Positions 16,101-24,009 of a DNA stretch of 64,000 nt are shown here, piece by piece. Location of the stretch: NCBI GenBank assembly GCA_046351595.1, contig JAXLYE010000001.1:1736001-1800000 (forward strand). The letters run 5' to 3'. The DNA is from JAXLYE01 sp046351595. Lineage in GTDB: Bacteria > Myxococcota_A > Polyangia > Palsa-1104 > JAEUJZ01. The translations under genes and the position numbers were made by a program. The notes beneath the pieces are model-generated. The model saw nothing but the letters and a program-made list of their open reading frames with translations. It had not been told where the DNA came from and made no database searches. Position 1 is the stretch's first letter. The number at the start of each line of letters is the position of its first letter.

Positions 16101-19100
16101 GCGCACCAGCGCCGCGGTGTCGCTGAAGCGCTGGTAGATCGGCTCCAGCACCTCGGCCGCGCGCAGCCGCAGGCTGTCGTCGTCGAGCATGTCCTCCAGG
16201 CCGGCGCGCGCCACGTGGTTGCCCGGCTCCTCGGCGAGGATCTCGCGGTACTGATCCAGCGCCGCGTCCGGCCGCCGCAGCGGGCCGACGAGCAGCGCCG
16301 CCATGCGCACGCGCAGCCGCACGCGCTGGTCGATCGCCTCGGTCAGCGGCAGCCGCCGCTCCAGCATCTCGAGCAGGTTGCTGTGCTGCTCCGCCGCCTC
16401 GTACAGCCGCGCCAGCGCGTCGAGCGTCGGCAGGTCGTCGGCGCGCTCGTCGAGGATGACGCCGTAGGCGGTGATCGCCTCGTCGCGGTCGTTGATCTTC
16501 TGCTCGGTCACCTCGGCGATGCGCCACAGAAGGTCGCGGCGCGCGCCGCCGTCCTGCGCCAGGTCGACGCGGCGGCGCAGGATCTCGATCAGCTCGGGCC
16601 ACTGCTCGCCCTGGACGTGCAGCGCCTCGAGCGCGTCGAGCGCCCGCACCTCGGTGGCGTCGCCCTCGAGGATCTCGCGGTAGGTCGCGATCGCGGCGGC
16701 GCGATCCGTGAGCAGCCGCTCCTGGATGCCGCCGACGCGGAAGAGCAGCGCCTTGCGCTCCTCGCCCTGCGCCCACTCGGCCTGGCGGCGGAGCACGTCG
16801 ATCAGCTCACTCCAGCGACGAGACTGCTGGTACAGCCGGGCCAGCGCGATCGCCGCCGGCTTGGCCGTGTCGAGCGAGGTCGGATCGAGATCGAGCAGCC
16901 GCTTCCACGCGTCGCGCGCCCGCTCCGGATCCGCGAGCTTGTCGTCATACAGCTCGGCCGCGCGGCGCAAGAGCTCCCCGCGCAGCGCCAGGTTGTCCTC
17001 GTCGGTGGCGCGGAACGCCTCTTCCCAGGCCGCGGCCAGATCCTCGAAGCGGCCGAGCGAGGTGGCGATGCGCTCGACGTTCTGCCGGTTCTGCACGTCC
17101 GCCGGGTCGAGCCGCAGCGCCTCGCGGTACGCGGCGAGCGCGTCGTTCGGCTTGCTCAGCTTCTCCTCGGACAGGAGCGCGATGCGCGACATGAGCGCCG
17201 CCGCCTCGGGGCTGCGCTCCTCGGGCAGGGCCTCGCGCTGCACGCGCAGGACCTCGACCAGCTTGGTGAAGTCGCCGTCCCCTTCAAACAGCGGCTCGAG
17301 GGTGCGGGCGATGCGCTGGCGCAGCCCGGCGTGCGTCATCAGCGCCTCGAGTGCGCGCCGCGCGCCCTTGTGCTTGGGCTGCTCGGACAGCGCCTCCTCG
17401 AGGAGCTCGCACGCGCCGTCCGGATCGTCCAGGCGGTTCGCGTGCAGCTCGCCGCGGCGGTAGCGCAGCTGCGCCCGCTCCTTGTCGGAGTCGACGTGCG
17501 GCACCGCGCGCGCCAAGAGCTCGTCGAGATCGCGCCAGCGCTCGGCCGCGGTGTGCAGGCGCTCCAGCGCCTTGAACGCGCGCGGGTTGGACGGCTCGAG
17601 CTCGAGGATCTCGGCGTAGTCCTTCGCCGCCGCTTCCTCGTCCTCGAGCACGCCCTCGTCGAGGTCGCAGATCTGGAACAGCAGGTCCTTGCGCTCGCTC
17701 GGCTCGACCGCGAGGTCCTTGCGCCGCTCGAGCAGCGCCCGCAGCTCGCGGAAGCGCTCGCCGCCGCGGTAGATCTCCTCGAGCGCGCGCGCCGCACCCT
17801 CGTGCGTCTCGTCGCGCTCCAGCACCCGCGCGTAGGCCTGCTCGGCCTCCTCGAGGCGGTGCAGCTGCTCGCTGTAAAGCTGGCCCAGGTCCCAGGCCAG
17901 GTCGCGCGCCAGGCGGTGATCGCCGGCCCGCGCCGCGCTGCGCTCCGCCTCGGCGAGCAGCCCGGCCAAGTCCTCCTGTCGCTCGAGCGCCTCGGCGAGC
18001 TCCAGGAGCTCGCGGCGGTTCTCCTGATCAAACGGCACGCGCTCGAACAGCCGGCCCGAGAAGCGGTAGGCCTGCTCGACGTCGCCGAGCCGCCGCACCA
18101 GCCCCGACAGGCGGCGCAAAAGGTCCAGCTCCTCGTTCGAGTCCACCGTCGCCGACAGCACGATCTCGAGCGCGCCCGCCAGCTTGCGGTCCTCCTCCGC
18201 GCGCTCGTACGACGGCACCAGCAGGCGCGCCACCTCGACGCGCACCGGGTTGCCCGGCACCAGGAACCGCTCGAGCGCCACCAGCGTCGGCCGGTGCCCC
18301 GAGGTCAGGTTCAGCACCTGGCGGTAGCGCTCCAGCGCCCGCTCCGGCCGCTCCAGGTGCAGCTCGTACAGCTCGCCGAGCTGGTACGAGATCAGCGTCA
18401 GCGTCTCGATGTCGCGCTCCGAGCGCTCCGGCCGCTCGGCCTGGCTCGCCTCGAGCTGCTGCAGCTGCCGCTCCAGCACCTCGGCCAGCGACTCGTGATC
18501 CCCCGACTGCGAGTAGATCTTCTCGAGCGCGCGCAGCGCCCGCATCGTCGTCCCGATCGAGGCCATGGTCTCGGGCTCGGCGAGGATGCGGCGGTAGGTC
18601 GCCGCCGCGGCGCCGCGGTCCCCGAGCTTGTTCTCCTCGACCTGCGCCATCTTGAAGAGCACCTCGGTGCGCTTCTGCACGTCGGTCGCGGTCTCGACGC
18701 GCTTGCGGTAGATGGCGAGCAGCTCGGGGAACTTGTCCTGCTGAAGGAAGATCTGCTCCAGCGAGGACATCGCCTCTTCGTCGAGCGGCGCCCGCGTGAG
18801 CACCTGCTCCCAGTAGCCGCGCGCATCGTCCAGGCGGTGCAGCTTGTGCTGCGTCCACTGCGCGAGCTGCCGCAGCCGCGCCAGCTTGTGCACGCCCTCG
18901 TCGAGCGCCGGCACCTGCCGCGCGTAGATCCCGACCAGGTCGTTCCAGGCATCGGCCTCGCTGGCCAGGCGCAGCAGCTCGCCCTCGAGCTGCACGCGCG
19001 TCGCGCTGTCGAGCGCCTCGCGCTCGCGGATCGCGTACGCCTTGGACAGCCACGAGAACGCCAGCGGCTTCGCCGACAGCTTCTCCTCGGCCAGGGTCGC

Positions 19101-21692
19101 GATGTCGGCCATCAGAGCCAGCCGCTCGTCGTCGCTCTGGGCGTGGCCGAGCAGGATCTCGTACATCGCCAGGAGGCGCGGCCACTTCTCGGTCTGCTTG
19201 TAGATCGGCGACAGCGCCTGCGCCGCGCCCAGGTGCTGCGCGTCGACCAGCAGCACGCGCTCGTAGGCCCGCTGCGCCTTCTCCTGGCTGCGCAGGTCCT
19301 TGTGCGCGACCCGCGCGGCGCGCAGGTACAGGTCGATCTTCGTGGCCGGCGTCTCGGCGCGCTCGGCCAGCCCGAGCAGCACCTCGTACAGCTCGTCCCA
19401 CTGCCCCTGCTCGCCGTAGAGCCGCTCGAGCTCGTCGTACTGGCCGGCCTGGCCGTACAGCTCGCGCAGCGTCCGCATCGCCTTCTGGTGCGTCGGCTGC
19501 AGCCGGACGATCTCCTGGTAGACCTCGACCGCCTGCGGCGCGGCGCTGAGCTTCTCGGCGAGCAGCGCGCCCATGCGCTCGAGCAGCGCCACCTGCGCCT
19601 TGGCGTCCTTGGTCCGCGCCTTCTGCCGGCCCAGGACCTCGATGAGCGCCGGGAAGCGCCGCTCGCGCTCGTACAGCGCCGACAGCGCGGTCAGCGCCGC
19701 ATCATCGCCCTCCTCGAGCTCGAGCAGGCGGTTCCAGATGCCGATCGCCTCGAGGTTGTCGCCCAGGCGATCCTGCGCCAGCTTCGCCAGCTCGACCAGG
19801 CGGCTGCGCCGCTCCTTGAGCCACGCCTCCGGCGACGGCGCGCGCTCCGGGTGCTCCTCGAGCACGTCGAGCTGCCGCCGCTCCAGGTCGAGCAGCGCCC
19901 GCCACGAGCGCCGCTTGTTGTAGATGTCGCGCAGCCGCGCCACCGTGTCCGCGTCGTCGGGATCGATGGCGTACAGCTCTTCCAGCGGCTTGACCGCCTG
20001 GTTGTGGTTCGAGAACTTGTCGATCCACAGCTGCGCCACGCGCTTGAGCAGGCGCGCCTGCTCGAGCTGCACCGGCAGCGGCTTGCCCTTTGACACCGAC
20101 GGGTCGGCCTGCCGCGCCTTCTGCGCCTGCTCACCGAGCAGGTCGGCCTTGCGCTGCAGCACGCCGATCAGGTCGTTCCAGCGGCTCATCGCCTCGTACT
20201 TCTGCGCCAGGGCGTCGAGCGCGCCGAGGTGATCGGGCTTGAGCTGCAGGATGGTGTTGTACGTGTTGATCACCATCGCGTCGAGCTTGAGGCGGTCGCG
20301 GTAGATGGCGACGACCTCGAGCAGGCGCTCGATGCGCTGATCGAGCTGCGACGGGTCTTCCTTGCCGAGCTGCTCGGCCTGCTCCTTGAGCATCTCGAGC
20401 AGCGCGTTCCACTTCTCGGTGCGCGTATACAGGCGCTTGAGCGCCGCCGACGCCTCGGCGTGACCGGGCGAGAGCTTGAGCACCGACTTCCAGATGTCGA
20501 TGGCCTTGTCGAGGCCGCCCTGCGACGCCTCGGCGACCTGCGCCATCTCGATGCCGAGCGCCAGGCGCCGCGCGGCGTCGTGCTCGACCTTCTGCGCCTG
20601 CGTCAGGATCTGCAGCAGCTTGGCGCTGTCGTCGGCGCTCGGCTTGCCGCCGCCGCGGCCGCCGTGGTAGGCGCGGTAGAAGTCGAGCATCTCGGCGTGC
20701 GCCGGATCGACCTTGCGCACGCGCTGGTAGTACTCGTTGGCCTGATCGAAGTTCTTGAGCTTGTGCCAGTGCAGGCGGCCGATCTCGAGCACCGTCACGA
20801 GCTCGCTGTCCGTGCGCTGCCGCGCCTTGAGCGCCTGCTCGTACAGCTTGATGAGCGCCTGCCAGTCCTGCCGCGCCGTGTACAGCGCGACGAGGGCGGC
20901 CAGCGCCCGCGCGTTCGCCGGATCGATGCCGAGCGCCTTCTTGTGCGCCTCGACCGCGGCCTCGTTGTTCTTGAGCTCCTTGACGTACAGGTCCGCGAGC
21001 GAGAGCAGCGCCGAGACGCGCTCCTCCTTGGTCGCGGCGCTGTCGGCGCGCTGCTCGTAGACCTTGATCAGCTCGGGGAAGCGGCGCGCCCCGCGGTAGA
21101 AGCGCTCCAGGTGCTGCGACGCCCGGCGGTTGCGCGGCTCGACGGCGAGCGCCTTGTGCCAGTGCGCCTCGGCCTCGCCGCTCGTCGGGTTGTACTTGGC
21201 GGTGATCTCGCCGAGGTTGGTGTAAAGGCCGGTGGTGAGCTGGCGATCGGTCGACTTCTTCGCCTCGTCGGCCAGCTTCTGGACGATCTTCTGCCAGTTC
21301 TGGCGCACCGCCTCGACCTGCGACTGGCCATCGGCCGCGCCCTCGTGATCGTCCGCCTCGGCGAGCGCGGCGTTGTACGCGGCCTCGGCCTCGCTGTCGC
21401 GGAGGAGATCGTCCGACAGAACCCGTCCCTTCTCCGTCAGGAGATCCGCGCGCTCGCTGCCCGTGGCGAGCAGTCCGCTCGACAGCAGGACGTCGGCGAG
21501 CTGCAGCCACAGCTCCGCCTCGCCTCGCTCGCGGCAGCGCTTGAGCGCCTCCTGCAGTGCGGTCTTGGCCGCCGCTGCCTGCTCGGAGCCCGCCTGGGCA
21601 GCCTGCTGGGCCAGCGCCGACACCTTCCCGAGCGAATCGGAGAGGGTCGGGTCCGCTTCAAGAGTCGCCAGTGCCTGCACAAGTTCAGTCAT
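10119..21692 (-). CDS. Giant tetratricopeptide-repeat protein (3857 residues)
   Basis: The protein is built almost wholly of TPR-like helical hairpins from about residue 60 to the C-terminus (LDPNHAGLLQAMGRVRG). A superunit of about 70-77 residues recurs, with pattern AL.RLY....RW..L...L.R, then A.L.EEKL.D...A...YR.IL.L.P. No enzymatic domain, signal peptide or membrane segment was seen, so a cytoplasmic scaffold is the simplest guess. I chose the ATG at 21692 because GGGGAGAGG lies 9 bases upstream and a promoter ends about 40 bases upstream; the longer frame starting at GTG 21755 would begin inside that promoter. Function is unknown; TPR superhelices normally bind proteins. The gene is monocistronic as far as can be seen, and its antisense strand is open for more than 10 kb, an artefact of codon bias. 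Confidence 0.9.
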   Translation of the reverse strand: MTELVQALATLEADPTLSDSLGKVSALAQQAAQAGSEQAAAAKTALQEALKRCRERGEAELWLQLADVLLSSGLLATGSERADLLTEKGRVLSDDLLRDSEAEAAYNAALAEADDHEGAADGQSQVEAVRQNWQKIVQKLADEAKKSTDRQLTTGLYTNLGEITAKYNPTSGEAEAHWHKALAVEPRNRRASQHLERFYRGARRFPELIKVYEQRADSAATKEERVSALLSLADLYVKELKNNEAAVEAHKKALGIDPANARALAALVALYTARQDWQALIKLYEQALKARQRTDSELVTVLEIGRLHWHKLKNFDQANEYYQRVRKVDPAHAEMLDFYRAYHGGRGGGKPSADDSAKLLQILTQAQKVEHDAARRLALGIEMAQVAEASQGGLDKAIDIWKSVLKLSPGHAEASAALKRLYTRTEKWNALLEMLKEQAEQLGKEDPSQLDQRIERLLEVVAIYRDRLKLDAMVINTYNTILQLKPDHLGALDALAQKYEAMSRWNDLIGVLQRKADLLGEQAQKARQADPSVSKGKPLPVQLEQARLLKRVAQLWIDKFSNHNQAVKPLEELYAIDPDDADTVARLRDIYNKRRSWRALLDLERRQLDVLEEHPERAPSPEAWLKERRSRLVELAKLAQDRLGDNLEAIGIWNRLLELEEGDDAALTALSALYERERRFPALIEVLGRQKARTKDAKAQVALLERMGALLAEKLSAAPQAVEVYQEIVRLQPTHQKAMRTLRELYGQAGQYDELERLYGEQGQWDELYEVLLGLAERAETPATKIDLYLRAARVAHKDLRSQEKAQRAYERVLLVDAQHLGAAQALSPIYKQTEKWPRLLAMYEILLGHAQSDDERLALMADIATLAEEKLSAKPLAFSWLSKAYAIREREALDSATRVQLEGELLRLASEADAWNDLVGIYARQVPALDEGVHKLARLRQLAQWTQHKLHRLDDARGYWEQVLTRAPLDEEAMSSLEQIFLQQDKFPELLAIYRKRVETATDVQKRTEVLFKMAQVEENKLGDRGAAAATYRRILAEPETMASIGTTMRALRALEKIYSQSGDHESLAEVLERQLQQLEASQAERPERSERDIETLTLISYQLGELYELHLERPERALERYRQVLNLTSGHRPTLVALERFLVPGNPVRVEVARLLVPSYERAEEDRKLAGALEIVLSATVDSNEELDLLRRLSGLVRRLGDVEQAYRFSGRLFERVPFDQENRRELLELAEALERQEDLAGLLAEAERSAARAGDHRLARDLAWDLGQLYSEQLHRLEEAEQAYARVLERDETHEGAARALEEIYRGGERFRELRALLERRKDLAVEPSERKDLLFQICDLDEGVLEDEEAAAKDYAEILELEPSNPRAFKALERLHTAAERWRDLDELLARAVPHVDSDKERAQLRYRRGELHANRLDDPDGACELLEEALSEQPKHKGARRALEALMTHAGLRQRIARTLEPLFEGDGDFTKLVEVLRVQREALPEERSPEAAALMSRIALLSEEKLSKPNDALAAYREALRLDPADVQNRQNVERIATSLGRFEDLAAAWEEAFRATDEDNLALRGELLRRAAELYDDKLADPERARDAWKRLLDLDPTSLDTAKPAAIALARLYQQSRRWSELIDVLRRQAEWAQGEERKALLFRVGGIQERLLTDRAAAIATYREILEGDATEVRALDALEALHVQGEQWPELIEILRRRVDLAQDGGARRDLLWRIAEVTEQKINDRDEAITAYGVILDERADDLPTLDALARLYEAAEQHSNLLEMLERRLPLTEAIDQRVRLRVRMAALLVGPLRRPDAALDQYREILAEEPGNHVARAGLEDMLDDDSLRLRAAEVLEPIYQRFSDTAALVRINELFATYLSDVHERIARLKKVAELRAELKEPQAALEALARASRLAVTESELPELLDLFEAHAHKHKAQRALVELYREISDQILDTGVQERVLLTIAKEAYELQDRDTARDYYRRVLDATPDHLVALEALERIYAESHALEPLLEIYARRAELAQRPDRKDDMERRQYLLLSADLCERELGRPDEAIVALEQVLQLFPGDREAAGGLERLYKNSRRWADLADLLERRLKHAASDDETVELRYRLGAIFEEELSSPERAVESYRLAISVDSNHGPSIAALERFLDDVDQKVAAAGVLKPVYEARGDWMNLIRTYEIHLGAAEDPHKRIEYTKAIAGLYEEKVSDLKSAFTWYGKVFREQPGDEWTRSQLARLAGELLQWQDLAAIYQRYLDEQSSDSEPAVIDVLRTAAEIYDDKLDQVDAAKEAYRRLLAQNSEDMAAFERLEAMLTRAGRWHDLHSVYRDAVRDTLDQGRKKALLFKISALQENKLSDPSAAVSTYREILDVDGDDEAATLALDRLYTDLERWMDLSELLLRRLERADRTEQRDKWIELKLRLGALYEEKLADLPHALDSYEEVLGRSEQQPDAMAAMERLLSTLPERDALRFRIAQSLEPIYRRADAWEKLASTYEVELLFIDDKPRRVELLREIAQLQESRGGDRGAAFRALSRAFNEEASEGESRERPLYDELVRLAAAIPAWTELVGILEKAVESTYDQELLARVQARIAGIYDEKLDEASKAIEAWRRVTAVHDEDDTAWQNLERLLGKVERHAELVAVLEKRFTLTSDLAEQKRLLYQAAGLYETTLAQPERAVATWRQVLQLDESDREALSALARLYEAREQWRDLCWVYTQQIELVESEAVRRPLRFAMAKVYEEQLGDSFEAIAAYKGALEADPRDAEALSALLRLYEREGQWADHLEALDRLAELSEGETRAAERLALQLRAARVTEEKIQEAEAAIRRYQQVIEFSTPAERDVADWMPSEGDDRVKMLEIQKEARLQLERLVQDPQTRESAAAVLEPLYRRQSEWRPLIDLLELKLSSEGDLSERRRHLAQIAELYENGLKDPAAAFTTWGRVLAEEPHDAEAVQQLERLAVVRGEHGELAALFEDRLQAAGDPELSRTFALKLASLYETHLEDDARAIERYRRVRELPGDEMEALQALDRLLTKTSATTDLAEVLEREAEVAPEPVAQAEFLYRLGELRAGSLYDLDGALTAFRKALERHPQHAGARAAVERLISSPAHALLALELLEPLAEQERDFAKLVELLEVRTTVTQGKAERAALFERIAQLSEKELGDPSRAFDAVARAFVEMPEDGRIADEMERLARACGRDSDAAGKLEEVLERVTFGRSSSDSGRRLAGDLQRDLGLRAARIWERLSDDQRAETRYQTVLDLESDNQDALQALERIYRQRNDATLLAEMLLRRAALELASDKRKALLSEAAALYQGPLADEFKAVEAYKKILELDETDAAALSALAELYQRSRRFDELVQVLQTQARLASGSAKVATLGRIAELYSEELDAASQAIEVYREILTLQPTSLKALAALEGLYSHRGEWALVQEILQRRLKAVQGAKDKVTVLRKLAQLALERLNSADDAIGYLQQVLDILPSDAEAQKDLERLLEQAEKWYELVEVLIRHADAAHKLGEKDEEIALLLRAAEIWEVKVQAPEQAKKLLERVLERDPNHVRALISLARIYESQHDWARCKATLERAVKLARGSSEMAELYYRLGRMEGERLGEAAAEPYYERALQADPTNVEVAEALEKRARSRGDFRRVADLLAVRAERMSGLDVTKQKELLVELGKLYVNELKSPEGALPVLQRAYKLAPDDLQVIEPLAEIYFNSGRLREALPLYRTLVERSGKGRRTKDLARVHFRLAAIAEKEGDLHKALEQYNAAYSIDAGHLPTLIALGRLYMQAQDWEKARRIYRSMLLQNLDPNSGVTRADVYQHLGEIHEKLGEGPKAVGMYERGLELDPNHAGLLQAMGRVRG

Positions 21693-21733
21693 GGTGTAGA
21701 GCCTCTCCCCGGGGTCTCTAAAGTGCCCGCAAG

Positions 21734-21763
21734 ATTCTACCTTTTCGTTAGTCACCGACTCAA
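21734..21763 (-). promoter_or_regulatory. Candidate sigma-70-type promoter of the giant TPR gene
   Basis: On the minus strand TTGAGT (21763-21758) and TAGAAT (21739-21734) are separated by 18 bp. The predicted leader is about 35-40 bases and includes the GGGGAGAGG site in front of ATG 21692. Confidence 0.6.
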
Positions 21764-22130
21764 GCGGTAAACCATCACGCGGCCTGCGGAGGGTCCTGGA
21801 GAGGAACCGGCCGGGCTTGTGAGCCGGCCCCAGCAGGGCGGCCTGGAGCGGCCTCCTACGGGGAACTCAGAAGCCTGAATTTGTAACCAGAATCTCAGAT
21901 CTTGCACGTCGTTCTCGACGGTAATCGTGATCTGGATTGCAGTTTCTCTTTCGCTACAAGCGACTGGTCACAGATCGGGCCGCTCGCTGATCTGCCCTAG
22001 GGACAGCCCCAAAAAGCTCAGGAACTCCCCGAATACGGCCCCTGCACAAAAATCAGGCAGGGACACTGAACCCCAGGTGAGATGCGGACTCAGGACATCC
22101 GCCCACATGGTTATTCACAGGTTATCAACG

Positions 22131-22230
22131 TCTTCCTGGGTCTTCCTGGGTGTTCCTGGGTGTCCCTGGGTGTCCCTGGGTGTCCCTGGGTGTTCCTGGG
22201 TGTCCCTGGGTGTCCCTGGGTATTCCTGAA
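22131..22230. repeat. 10-bp tandem array, ten units
   Basis: Ten consecutive 10-bp units with consensus TGT[TC]CCTGGG; the first two read TCTTCCTGGG and the last is diverged (TATTCCTGAA). No unique spacers, so this is not CRISPR. Confidence 0.95.
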
Positions 22231-22427
22231 GGCTCTCAGGTGGGCACGTAAGCAGGCCGGTTGAGTCGGGCGACCTGACGCCCTCGCAGCCACGGGCCAG
22301 GCCGCAGCGAGGGAAGCCAGCGAGCGGACCCTGATGGGATCTTCAGGTGCGCCGATCAGCGCGCGGGTAGGATGCGACGCAGCGGCTTCGTCACGAAGCG
22401 CCGCGCTGCGGCTTCCTCACGAAGAGT

Positions 22428-22515
22428 GCTGGCGCAGGAAGAGAAGCGCGCTGGCGCAGGAAGAGAAGCGCGCTGGCGCAGGAAGAGAAGCGCGCTGGCG
22501 CAGGAAGAGAAGAGC
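22428..22515. repeat. 22-bp tandem array, four units
   Basis: Four copies of a 22-bp unit beginning GCTGGCGCAGGAAGAGAAGC; only the last differs, by one base near its end. It ends 7 bases before the stop of the leftward MtfA-like gene, so it lies in its 3' untranslated region. Confidence 0.95.
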
Positions 22516-22522
22516 GCTGCGC

Positions 22523-23875
22523 TCAGGCCTGGTAACGGATGGGCGTGCTGGCCGCCAGCGCGAACAGCGGTCGGTGGCCGTGGATGAGGCCGAGGCGCCC
22601 GCGCTGCGCCCGTGCCGCCGGATCCTGGTTGAACAGCTCCGCGAGCAGCCCGTAGAGCTCGGGGTGGTGGGCGCGCAGCGGCAGCGGCTCCTGGAAGAAG
22701 CTCTCGACGGCGACGGCGAACAGCTCGGCCTCGTTCTTCAAGCCGTAGGGGTGCAGCAGGGAGTTGCCGCTGGCCAGGCGCTCGCGCTCGACCGAGATCT
22801 GCTCGTGCCAGCGCGCCGCCTGCTCGGGCTCGATCAGCGTCGGTGCGCCCGGGGCGCGACCGCCCTGCCCGATGAAGTCGAGGACGTGCGCGAACTCGTG
22901 GATGCCGACGTTGCTCGTCGGGACCTCGGTGGACGTGGGCGCCGGCGCGTGGCTCTCGGGGCCCGGCACGCCCCAGCCGAACCACGGCGGCAGGAACACG
23001 GCCGGGCGCGGCCGGGCCCGCGGGTAGCTGCGCTCCAGCGCATCCAGCGCGAACAGGATCGGGCCCTGCGCGTGCACCATGCCGATGGTGTGCGAGTGGC
23101 CCTCCATGGCGTAGCTCTCCTCGGTGAACGCCGTCGGGTAGACGATGATGTCGCGCACCGTCGGCAGGCGCCACTCCGGTCGGCCGAGCAGGAGCGTCGC
23201 GGCGCTGGCCGCGATCAGCACGCGGTGCTCTTCGGTGACCTCGAACTCGGCCAGGCCCGGCCCCGGACCGACGGGCCGCCCGAGGGCGTCGAGGCCGGGG
23301 GCGCCGGGCCGCTCGGCACCGACGCGCAGGCCGTAGATCCGCTGCTCGCCGAGGAAGATCTGGATCTCGCTCTCGAAGCGCCGCCGCTCCGGCTCATCGA
23401 GCTGCTGGTAGAAGGCCACGCGCTGCTCGAGCACCTGCCGCCAGGGCTCCGGGAACGGCGCCTGCAGCAGGCGGGCGCGCCGCCGCTCGCGCCGGCTGGC
23501 GAGGGCGTAGTAGGCGAGGCCCACCAGGAGCCCGAGCGGCCAGAGGAAGCGCGGCAGGTTGGGCACCGCCAGCAGCGCCACCACGGCCGCGCCCCCCACC
23601 AGCCCGGCCAAGAGCTGGTACTCACGCAGCACCCGCGCAGACAGCCGCGGCGGGCTGGGCGCCGGGCCGCGACCCGACCCGGCCTGACCGCTCAGGCGCG
23701 CCCACAGCGCGCGCGCCCAGACCGCGAGGCGCGAGCGGGGAGCGCGCTCCAGCACCGGCTTCTCCGGTGAGCTCGTAGCCGCGGCAGCTGCAGGAGCGGG
23801 GGCCGGGTCGGCCGGGTCGGCCGGGTGGGCAGGATCCGAAGGGTCACCGCTCCCGGGCGCGTGCTGAGACGACAT
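22523..23875 (-). CDS. MtfA/M90-family zinc peptidase
   Basis: 450 residues. After a Pro/Asp/Ala-rich N-terminus (about 1-85) there are hydrophobic segments at about 88-125, so the protein is likely membrane-anchored. The rest matches the MtfA (M90) family: zinc site HEFAHVLD with His326, Glu327 and His330, a downstream NEAELFAVAVESFF helix carrying the third ligand, and the VIVYP / SHTIGMVH blocks in front. E. coli MtfA is a soluble gluzincin-like peptidase that binds the glucose regulator Mlc; no Mlc-type partner is in this window, so that role should not be assumed. No strong ribosome-binding site precedes the ATG. Confidence 0.87.
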   Translation of the reverse strand: MSSQHAPGSGDPSDPAHPADPADPAPAPAAAAATSSPEKPVLERAPRSRLAVWARALWARLSGQAGSGRGPAPSPPRLSARVLREYQLLAGLVGGAAVVALLAVPNLPRFLWPLGLLVGLAYYALASRRERRRARLLQAPFPEPWRQVLEQRVAFYQQLDEPERRRFESEIQIFLGEQRIYGLRVGAERPGAPGLDALGRPVGPGPGLAEFEVTEEHRVLIAASAATLLLGRPEWRLPTVRDIIVYPTAFTEESYAMEGHSHTIGMVHAQGPILFALDALERSYPRARPRPAVFLPPWFGWGVPGPESHAPAPTSTEVPTSNVGIHEFAHVLDFIGQGGRAPGAPTLIEPEQAARWHEQISVERERLASGNSLLHPYGLKNEAELFAVAVESFFQEPLPLRAHHPELYGLLAELFNQDPAARAQRGRLGLIHGHRPLFALAASTPIRYQA

Positions 23876-24009
23876 GCGGCCAATCTAGGACCGCCCGCCG
23901 CGCGCGCAACCAAGGTTGAGCCGCGACCCGAGCAACCCGTCGCCACGACACGCTTCTTCGTGGCGGATTGAGCAGGCTGTGGTAGCGCGCCCGCGGCCCA
24001 GCCAGCAGC

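Larger units (their letters stand above)
21693..22522. other. Repeat-rich 830-bp intergenic region upstream of the giant TPR gene
   Basis: No convincing gene. It contains the TPR-gene promoter (21734-21763), a moderately AT-rich stretch to about 22130, a 10-bp tandem array (22131-22230), a perfect 13-base palindrome CTTCGTCACGAAG near 22386, and a 22-bp tandem array (22428-22515) just downstream of the MtfA-like gene stop. Confidence 0.7.

Noticed and set aside
9996..20093. A plus-strand open frame of 3365 codons
   Set aside because: It lies antisense to the TPR gene in a register where G/C-ending codons rarely give stops. Its product is a meaningless Leu/Arg/Gln/Val-rich sequence without domains.
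22131..22230. Tandem array considered as CRISPR
   Set aside because: Units are 10 bp and contiguous, there are no unique spacers and no cas genes. The same applies to the arrays at 22428, 37729 and 61619.
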